From positions 1 through 10,749 of the forward strand of contig JBGTFQ010000185.1 in the NCBI GenBank assembly GCA_041747155.1: a stretch of DNA of 10,749 nucleotides, read 5' to 3'. A program made the translations under genes and the position numbers. Positions 6,213-10,749 of this stretch are shown one piece after another; the first letter of the stretch is position 1; every line of letters begins with the position of its first letter. This stretch comes from JACDDK01 sp041747155. Lineage in GTDB: Bacteria; Actinomycetota; Rubrobacteria; Rubrobacterales; Rubrobacteraceae. The notes under the pieces were generated by a model. The model had not been told where the DNA came from and made no database searches. It saw only the letters and a list, made by a program, of their open reading frames with translations.

Positions 6213-6632
6213 ATGACAGATACGCAAAACACACCGGATAAAGTAGAGTTGACCGACGCGGAGTGGAAGGCGGCCCTTACCCCCGAACAGTACCGTGTCA
6301 CTCGCGGGAAGGGTACGGAGCGACCGTTCACCGGCGAGTACGATGGCCACAAAGAGGCCGGACTGTACCGCTGCGTGGGGTGCGGAACTCCGTTATATTC
6401 ATCCGAGGCCAAGTTTGACTCTGGCACAGGATGGCCGAGCTTCTGGGCTCCGGTGAACGAGCGGAACATCGAGACCGAGGTCGATGGTTTCTTGTTTATG
6501 CGCCGTACCGAGGTTCATTGTGCCGCTTGTGGGGCGCACGGCGGCCACGTCTTCGATGATGGACCCGCCCCGACGGGACTGCGCTACTGCATCAACTCCG
6601 CCTCTTTGCGCTTCGAGCCTGCGGAGGGATAA
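6213..6632 (+). CDS. msrB: Peptide-methionine (R)-S-oxide reductase
   Basis: Repairs oxidised protein by reducing methionine-R-sulfoxide residues, normally with thioredoxin as donor. At 139 residues it is a standard single-domain cytoplasmic MsrB with no signal peptide. Two zinc-binding CxxC pairs are visible, CVGC (54-57) and CAAC (103-106). SGTGWPSF (70-77), GGHVFDDGP (110-118) and RYCINSASL (124-132, catalytic Cys126) complete the fold. In many MsrBs the GWPSF motif is preceded by Cys that resolves the disulfide. Here that position is Thr72, so regeneration must use another route, such as direct thioredoxin attack on the sulfenic acid. MsrA is not in the window. Its own leaderless-type promoter suggests expression independent of nagA. 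Confidence 0.96.
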   Translation: MTDTQNTPDKVELTDAEWKAALTPEQYRVTRGKGTERPFTGEYDGHKEAGLYRCVGCGTPLYSSEAKFDSGTGWPSFWAPVNERNIETEVDGFLFMRRTEVHCAACGAHGGHVFDDGPAPTGLRYCINSASLRFEPAEG

Positions 6633-6635
6633 GCA

Positions 6636-6652
6636 CGAGGGATAGAGCCTCG
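6636..6652 (+). terminator. Short hairpin after msrB
   Basis: CGAGG (6636-6640) and CCTCG (6648-6652) form a 5-bp stem around a 7-base loop just after the stop codon. There is no T-run. It is a weak terminator candidate at best, but placed between two genes that seem to have separate promoters. Confidence 0.25.
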
Positions 6653-6686
6653 CGGCATAATTGCGGGCGTTTCGAGCGGGACGTTG

Positions 6687-6692
6687 TATATT
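6687..6692 (+). promoter_or_regulatory. -10 element for a near-leaderless mRNA of the LTA-synthase-like gene
   Basis: TATATT (5 of 6 consensus positions) would start transcription near 6699, 3 bases before the ATG at 6702. No ribosome site precedes that ATG. The element lies downstream of the alternative in-frame TTG at 6684, which argues for the ATG as start. No good -35 at 17 bases. Confidence 0.45.
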
Positions 6693-6701
6693 AGTGCCTC
6701 G

Positions 6702-8621
6702 ATGTTAAAGACGTTTTACACAACTGTCCGGGGCTTGTTGAGCGGTAAGGCTTGGGTCTACGTGCTCGCCCTTCTGGTGCCGCTTACGATCTACAATCTC
6801 GCGCTCAAAGCGTCGAGCGTCGCGATCAAGGACGAGACAAACGGGTTTCTGTCCGGCTTGAACCTCATGCGCTCGGATTTCCTTTTCTCCTTCGGGTACG
6901 TGGTCTTCTGGATCGGGGTCTTCGCCATCGTCCGTTCCGGGTTAGCTCGCGCTATAGTAGTCGTCCTGTTTCATGCTGTATCGTTGCTGGTCGTGCTCAT
7001 TACGACCGTGGCGTATCAGTACTTCGAGGGTACGGGTTCGACACTGGACTACAGCGTTATCGTCTTCTATCTCTCGACACTCGGCGAAGTAAAGGACATT
7101 ATTGCCAGCGAAGCCTCGTTCCTGGTGTGGGCGGCTCTGACCGCCGCTGTTCTGTACGTGCTTTTCGGGCCGTGGGTGATCACTCGATTTGTCCGGCGAA
7201 GCCCGGTCTCCAGAGAATCGGAGGGGGACTACCGGGTGGAGGCTGTCGGTCTGTGCGTCTTGGCTGCGGGACTCGGAGCTTTGGCGTTCATTCCGGCGGT
7301 CTCGGATGCGAACCAGTCTTTTTCGCGCAGCCCGTTCGTCAACGTGGTAGCGACCGGAGTCTCAGCACCCGGCGCCGACGAGTTGACCGTCGAAGAAGTG
7401 AGTGCGCGAGCAGCGACCTCACTGTCGGATGTCAAGCTCGCTCGAACCTCCGACACAGAGCGTCGCAACGTGGTGTTCATCCACCTCGAAAGCGTCGGCG
7501 CCCGCTCGATCACACCTTACAATCCCGACTTGCCGACGACGCCTTTCCTGGACAAATTGGCGGATGAGAGCCTGCTCGTCGACCGGGCGTACACGACTAT
7601 CCCGCACACCTCCAAAGCCATCACCTCGCTCAACTGTGGCATCTACCCGCACCCGGAGACGGATATCTACGAGTCCGAGCCAGACGGTGTGCCGGTCAGA
7701 TGCTTGCCGGAGCTTCTGGGAGAGAAAGGCTACGAATCCGTAGTGTTTCAGTCGGCGATCGGGAAGTTCGAGGATCGCCCGCAACTTGTAGAAAACTTCG
7801 GCTACGACAAATTTATCGGGCTCGAAGATTTGGACACGAAAGGTTTCGAGAAGGCCGGGTATCTAGGATACGAGGACGATATTCTGCTGAAGCCGAGTCG
7901 AAAGTGGTTGGAAGACACTGGCAAGAAGCCGTTTGTGGCTAGTTACATTGGGATCACCCCGCACCATGAGTACCTCGCGCCCAAACGGTATGGTCGTGAG
8001 CCGTTGGCGGACGAAGACGTGATGAACCGGTATCTGAATGCTGTCCGCTACGACGATTTCTGGGTTAAAAACCTGATCCAGCAGTACAAAGACCTCGGTA
8101 TTTACGAGAATACGATCTTCGTGATCTACGGCGACCACGGTGAGGCGTTCGGTGAACATGGAGTGAAGGGCCACGACGGTGTCCCCTACGAAGAAGGTCT
8201 CCGCGTGCCACTTATCATCCACGATCCCTCGCGATGGTCCGAGGGCAAGGTAATACCCCCCGAAACCCCCGCGAATCATATGGACGTCCCACCGACGATC
8301 CTGGATCTCCTCGGCTACGAGACCCGGAATGGTGGATACCCTGGCGCTTCGCTGCTGGACATGCCCGAAGATCGCACGCTCTACTTCGGCTGCCGCCCGG
8401 ACCTGCTCTGCCTGGCGAGCATCACCGGCTACGAGAAGTTTATCTACCATTTCGGCAAACGCCCCGACGAACTCTACGACCTATCCGAAGATCCCCTAGA
8501 GAAAAACAACCTTGCCCCAGATCTCCCAGTCGAGGAACTCGAAAAACGCCGCGACGACATGCTGCGGTGGCGCTCCGAGTCCATCGCCACCTTCGACAAA
8601 ACCACCAAAGACCCCGAGTAG
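6702..8621 (+). CDS. LTA-synthase-like membrane phosphotransferase (sulfatase-fold)
   Basis: Predicted polytopic enzyme that transfers a phospho-group on the outer face of the membrane, for example in making or decorating an envelope polymer. It has 639 residues: five helices (about 17-36, 58-77, 82-107, 139-165 and 180-200), a linker (about 201-250), then an alkaline-phosphatase-superfamily domain (about 255-600). This is the layout of LtaS. Visible catalytic residues are Glu263 in IHLES, Thr303 in PHTSKA as nucleophile, Asp478-His479 in GDHGE, and His486. A threonine nucleophile in place of Cys/Ser-x-Pro-x-Arg argues against a true sulfatase. Residues 356-359 read FEDR; LtaS has a tryptophan at the position of Glu357, so the substrate may not be glycerol-phosphate. 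ATG 6702 is preferred over TTG 6684 because a -10 element lies between them. Polymer and substrate are unknown. Confidence 0.85.
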   Translation: MLKTFYTTVRGLLSGKAWVYVLALLVPLTIYNLALKASSVAIKDETNGFLSGLNLMRSDFLFSFGYVVFWIGVFAIVRSGLARAIVVVLFHAVSLLVVLITTVAYQYFEGTGSTLDYSVIVFYLSTLGEVKDIIASEASFLVWAALTAAVLYVLFGPWVITRFVRRSPVSRESEGDYRVEAVGLCVLAAGLGALAFIPAVSDANQSFSRSPFVNVVATGVSAPGADELTVEEVSARAATSLSDVKLARTSDTERRNVVFIHLESVGARSITPYNPDLPTTPFLDKLADESLLVDRAYTTIPHTSKAITSLNCGIYPHPETDIYESEPDGVPVRCLPELLGEKGYESVVFQSAIGKFEDRPQLVENFGYDKFIGLEDLDTKGFEKAGYLGYEDDILLKPSRKWLEDTGKKPFVASYIGITPHHEYLAPKRYGREPLADEDVMNRYLNAVRYDDFWVKNLIQQYKDLGIYENTIFVIYGDHGEAFGEHGVKGHDGVPYEEGLRVPLIIHDPSRWSEGKVIPPETPANHMDVPPTILDLLGYETRNGGYPGASLLDMPEDRTLYFGCRPDLLCLASITGYEKFIYHFGKRPDELYDLSEDPLEKNNLAPDLPVEELEKRRDDMLRWRSESIATFDKTTKDPE

Positions 8622-8644
8622 CCAACGCCCAATGTAGTTTCTAA

Positions 8645-8683
8645 CCCGCTGTGGGCGGGGATACGCCCCTATGCTTTCGCATA
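8645..8683 (+). other. Three small hairpins in the photolyase leader
   Basis: CCCGC/GCGGG (8645-8659) and GGGCG/CGCCC (8653-8668) share bases and exclude each other. TATGC-TTTC-GCATA (8670-8683) follows. All stems are 5 bp. They lie in the 94-base gap after the LTA-synthase-like gene, upstream of the chosen photolyase start. They may be a weak terminator or a leader structure. Confidence 0.3.
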
Positions 8684-8702
8684 AGGAACGACAGCGAATC
8701 CA

Positions 8703-8707
8703 AAGGA
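8703..8707 (+). promoter_or_regulatory. Ribosome binding site deciding the photolyase start
   Basis: AAGGA lies 8 bases before the ATG at 8716. The alternative upstream ATG at 8671 has no such site, sits inside a hairpin, and adds 15 basic residues that look unlike a class II photolyase N-terminus. Confidence 0.6.
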
Positions 8708-8715
8708 TACAAAGC

Positions 8716-10098
8716 ATGGCTACGACGCAGATCCACGAGGCCCGGATACAACATCTCAACGAGAAAGATGCCCAGGAAGGCGACTACGTTCTTTACTGGA
8801 TGCAGTCATCGCAGAGATCCGAGCACAATCACGCGCTCGAATACGCTGTTCAGCGGGCTAACGAAAGGGACCAGCGTTTGCTCGTGGTCTTCGGCTTGAC
8901 CGACGATTACCCGGAGGCGAACCGCCGCCACTACGCTTTCATGCTCGAAGGTCTGCGAGACGCACAAGAGGCTCTGAGAGATCGAGGTATAAAGATGGTC
9001 GTCCGCAAAGGCTCACCCGAGGCCGTCGCGCTGGAAGCCGGAGAGAACGCTTCGATTATCGTCACCGACCGGGGCTACATGCGACCTCAGCGCGAATGGC
9101 GCGAAACTGTTGCGGAGAAAGCCGCCTGCCGGGTAACGCAGGTCGAGTCGGATGTAGTCGTGCCGGTCGAGTTGGCATCCGGTAAGCGAGAGCACGCCGC
9201 GAGGACTTTGCGGCCCAAGATCAACGAGTACCTCGAAGAATTTCTCGTTGATCTGAAGACGACCAAGATAGAGCACGAGTCGCTCGGCATGAAAGCTGAG
9301 GGCTTGGACCTTTCGAACATTGAGAAGGTTTTGGACGATCTGAGTCTCGATAACAGCGTGGGCGCGTTGAGCCATCTGTACCGGGGCGGTACTCGTGAGG
9401 CCAAAAAAATGTTCCGGCGGTTTCTCAAAGATAGTTTCGATTCCTACGACAGCAACCGCAACCAACCCCAGACCGACGACGTATCGCACATGAGCAAATA
9501 CCTACACTTCGGGCAGATATCCCCGATCTGGCTGGCCCTCGAAGCGAAGGAGTCCGAAGCGGGATCGGAGAATATCGACTCGTTTATCGAGGAACTAATA
9601 GTACGCCGTGAACTCACCATCAACTTCGTCCACTTCACCCCGGACTACGACTCTTATTCGAACCTCCCGGACTGGGCCAAAAAGACTCTCGCAGAGCACA
9701 AGGATGATGAGCGCGAGTATACCTACACGCGCAAACAGCTAGAAGCCGCCGAGACGCACGACCCGTACTGGAACGCCGCAATGAAGGAAATGCTGCACAC
9801 CGGGTATATGCACAACTACATGCGAATGTACTGGGGAAAGAAGATCCTGGAATGGTCCAACACCCCCGAATACGCTTACGAGACCACGTTGTATCTAAAC
9901 AACAAATACTTTCTGGATGGCCGCGACCCGAACTCCTACGCGAATGTAGCATGGGTTTTCGGACAGCACGACCGCGGCTGGACAGAGCGTGGAGTGTATG
10001 GAAAAGTCCGCTACATGTCCGCCGGAGGACTGGAACGCAAATCCAAGCCCAAAGAGTACGTCGAGAAAGTAGATCGGCGGGTCGAAAACTCTGGCTAG
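8716..10098 (+). CDS. phr: Class II CPD photolyase (deoxyribodipyrimidine photo-lyase)
   Basis: Light-driven flavoenzyme that splits cyclobutane pyrimidine dimers in UV-damaged DNA. With ATG 8716 it has 460 residues, the usual class II length. The N-terminal antenna/Rossmann domain shows YVLYWMQSSQRSEHNHALEY (24-43) and VVFGLTDDYPEANRRHYAFM (57-76). The C-terminal FAD domain shows YLHFGQISP (262-270), EELIVRRELTINF (292-304), TGYMHNYMRMYWGKKILEW (362-380), LNNKYFLDGRDPNSYANV (394-411) and GQHDRGW (416-422). These match class II signatures (RxELxxNF, GxHDRxW) and not class I PhrB or cryptochromes. The protein is soluble and cytoplasmic. It has its own ribosome site and a gap of 94 bases to the gene upstream, and it converges with the next gene 10 bases away. 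Light or stress control cannot be read from the leader. Confidence 0.95.
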   Translation: MATTQIHEARIQHLNEKDAQEGDYVLYWMQSSQRSEHNHALEYAVQRANERDQRLLVVFGLTDDYPEANRRHYAFMLEGLRDAQEALRDRGIKMVVRKGSPEAVALEAGENASIIVTDRGYMRPQREWRETVAEKAACRVTQVESDVVVPVELASGKREHAARTLRPKINEYLEEFLVDLKTTKIEHESLGMKAEGLDLSNIEKVLDDLSLDNSVGALSHLYRGGTREAKKMFRRFLKDSFDSYDSNRNQPQTDDVSHMSKYLHFGQISPIWLALEAKESEAGSENIDSFIEELIVRRELTINFVHFTPDYDSYSNLPDWAKKTLAEHKDDEREYTYTRKQLEAAETHDPYWNAAMKEMLHTGYMHNYMRMYWGKKILEWSNTPEYAYETTLYLNNKYFLDGRDPNSYANVAWVFGQHDRGWTERGVYGKVRYMSAGGLERKSKPKEYVEKVDRRVENSG

Positions 10099-10108
10099 AT
10101 AGCGACCG

Positions 10109-10498
10109 CTAACTCGTCGGTTCGATGCCCGTTGCTCCCGTGACTTCTCTCCAGGCATCGAAGCCGTGTTGGAAGGCTACGATACCGGCCTCGGGCAAAG
10201 CGAGTTCGAGGGCTTCGAGGATCTCACCCTCCGTAGCTCCGGCAGTGAGAGCGGCCCGGATGTGGCTCTTTATATGTTCCTTGTCCGAGCGCATTACGGT
10301 CAGGCTGAGGACGAAGAGTAGCTCTTTGGTCTTTCGGTCCAGAAACCGTTCCTTGAGGTAGACGGCTTCTATCAGGCCGTTGAACGCCTTTAGCGCGTCG
10401 AAGTCCTGTTCGGCGAGAACCTTGTGGTAGTCCAGGACGTATCCTCGCTTCTCGACCAAATCGTCCAAGTATTCCTGTCGTTGGTCTCGTTCGTTCAT
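10109..10498 (-). CDS. Carboxymuconolactone decarboxylase family protein (AhpD-like fold, no CxxC)
   Basis: Small all-helical protein of 129 residues in the CMD/AhpD superfamily, identified by RKTKELLFVLSLTVMRSDKEHIKSHIRAALTAGAT (55-89) followed by EILEALELALPEAGIVAF (92-109). In AhpD-type members the motif CxxCxxxH gives alkyl-hydroperoxidase activity. Here the same positions read D72-KE-H75-IKS-H79, so both cysteines are absent and peroxidase activity of that type is unlikely. True CMD decarboxylases also lack these cysteines, but no protocatechuate-pathway gene is nearby, so the function stays open. It is cytoplasmic, with no signal peptide. The start is supported by AAGGAG placed 6 bases upstream. 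It converges on the photolyase gene; their stops are 10 bases apart with a short palindrome (10100-10111) over its stop codon. Confidence 0.85.
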   Translation of the reverse strand: MNERDQRQEYLDDLVEKRGYVLDYHKVLAEQDFDALKAFNGLIEAVYLKERFLDRKTKELLFVLSLTVMRSDKEHIKSHIRAALTAGATEGEILEALELALPEAGIVAFQHGFDAWREVTGATGIEPTS

Positions 10499-10504
10499 GC
10501 CGGA

Positions 10505-10510
10505 CTCCTT
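10505..10510 (-). promoter_or_regulatory. Ribosome binding site of the CMD-family gene
   Basis: On the - strand AAGGAG ends 6 bases before the ATG at 10498-10496, a near-ideal spacing. It supports this start over later ones. Confidence 0.75.
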
Positions 10511-10602
10511 TATTAGTCGCTAGGGTTAAAAGGATAGACTTTTTGCGGTCGGTCGTGATTCTTTGTGTGTAAGTGAATTCCGGGGCGGCGGGGTGCGAGC
10601 TT

Positions 10603-10611
10603 TGTTAGACT
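10603..10611 (+). promoter_or_regulatory. Candidate extended -10 promoter for the right-edge gene
   Basis: TGT-TAGACT fits the TGn plus -10 pattern and would start transcription near 10618, leaving a leader of about 84 bases to the ATG at 10702. No good -35 is visible. It lies in the 203-base divergent spacer (10499-10701), which has no other gene. The promoter of the - strand gene in this spacer is not clear; TATCCT on that strand, at 10531-10536, is a possible -10. Confidence 0.4.
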
Positions 10612-10634
10612 CCGGGTGTCGAAAGGCGCGGTCG

Positions 10635-10677
10635 CGTCGGCATGAACCTTCGTGCGCCGACGGCTCGTAAAGAGCCG
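10635..10677 (+). other. Structured 5' leader: two adjacent hairpins
   Basis: First arm: CGTCG (10635-10639) pairs with CGACG (10658-10662), and after a two-base bulge GCATGA (10640-10645) pairs with TCGTGC (10650-10655, one G-U) around the loop ACCT. An alternative register pairs CGTCGGC with GCCGACG. Second arm: CGGCTC (10661-10666) / GAGCCG (10672-10677) around GTAAA, sharing two bases with the first. A purine-rich single strand and the AAAGGG ribosome site follow. It matches no riboswitch class I can recognise; the cobalamin box and TPP core are absent. A cis-acting leader RNA is an inference. Confidence 0.4.
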
Positions 10678-10701
10678 GGAATTAAGGGTGAAAGGGACTG
10701 C

Positions 10702-10749
10702 ATGGACATTGCGGAACGTAAGACGACGTTGGAGCCGTTCGGGCTTAAT
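10702..10749 (+). CDS. Start of an unidentified gene (3' cut by window edge)
   Basis: Sixteen codons are visible, starting MDIAERKTTLEPFG and running open to the edge. AAAGGG (10691-10696) sits 5 bases before this ATG. An in-frame ATG at 10642 would give a start 20 codons earlier, but it lacks a ribosome site and lies inside the leader hairpin. The fragment is too short to assign a family. Confidence 0.5.
   Translation, partial: MDIAERKTTLEPFGLN

Noticed and set aside
7752..7779. Inverted repeat GGCGATC / GATCGCC inside the LTA-synthase-like gene
   Set aside because: It lies within clearly conserved coding sequence and is explained by codon use. Nothing links it to regulation.
6684..8621. 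Reading the LTA-synthase-like gene as an ordinary sulfatase
   Set aside because: The Cys/Ser-x-Pro-x-Arg sulfatase signature is absent. The nucleophile position is Thr in PHTSKA, and five N-terminal helices precede the catalytic domain.
8671..8715. Extended photolyase start 15 codons upstream
   Set aside because: There is no ribosome site, and its ATG lies in a hairpin. AAGGA before ATG 8716 is better, although the longer form cannot be fully excluded.
10100..10111. Palindrome TAGCGACCGCTA as a bidirectional terminator between convergent genes
   Set aside because: The loop would be only two bases, the stem is 5 bp, and it overlaps the stop codon of the - strand gene. There is no T-run on either side.
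10661..10749. Cobalamin riboswitch, prompted by GGGAA followed by GGGTGAAA
   Set aside because: The pairing around GGTG is absent, the B12 box is missing, and the coding start falls where the rest of the aptamer should be.
1..10749. Mobile element, prophage, CRISPR array or toxin-antitoxin pair
   Set aside because: I found no transposase, integrase, terminal repeats, spaced direct repeats or paired small genes on either strand.

Overview
The window comes from a high-GC, Gram-positive-type genome. The mixture of genes looks most like a deep-branching actinobacterium of the Rubrobacter kind: a membrane-anchored multicopper oxidase, ZIP transporters, a class II photolyase and mostly co-directional genes with short spacers. 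That placement is an inference from gene content and composition; no rRNA or marker gene is present. Eight recognisable genes are visible, seven on the + strand and one on the - strand, plus the first codons of a ninth at the right edge. No mobile element, tRNA, rRNA or CRISPR array was seen.

Left block (1-3580), metals. A two-domain multicopper oxidase, cut by the left edge, is anchored by an N-terminal membrane domain and carries an internal twin-arginine motif. It is followed without a gap by a ZIP-family metal transporter that has an extra N-terminal helix and an extracytoplasmic beta-rich domain. This pair could be a membrane oxidase plus permease that oxidises and imports, or detoxifies, a metal. 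A hairpin then separates them from an AT-rich 237-base spacer with promoter-like and metal-operator-like elements, and a second, ordinary GufA-type ZIP transporter.

Middle block (3648-6177). A UMF1-type major facilitator transporter is coupled to nagA, N-acetylglucosamine-6-phosphate deacetylase, whose AGGAGG ribosome binding site starts one base after the transporter's stop codon.

Right block (6213-10498), stress and envelope. msrB (methionine-R-sulfoxide reductase) appears to be leaderless. It is followed by an LTA-synthase-like membrane phosphotransferase of the alkaline phosphatase superfamily, also with an almost leaderless start. Next comes a class II CPD photolyase, and then, converging on it, a carboxymuconolactone-decarboxylase-family protein on the - strand that lacks the usual cysteines.

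Right edge (10499-10749). A divergent intergenic region has an extended -10 element, a strongly folded leader of two hairpins, and the first 16 codons of an unidentified gene.

Taken together, metal uptake, protein methionine repair and UV-lesion repair fit a desiccation- or radiation-tolerant lifestyle. This is a theme suggested by proximity, not a demonstrated system. The most distinctive candidates are the oxidase-ZIP pair, the possible Sec/Tat dual-targeted oxidase, and the LTA-synthase-like enzyme with an altered substrate pocket.
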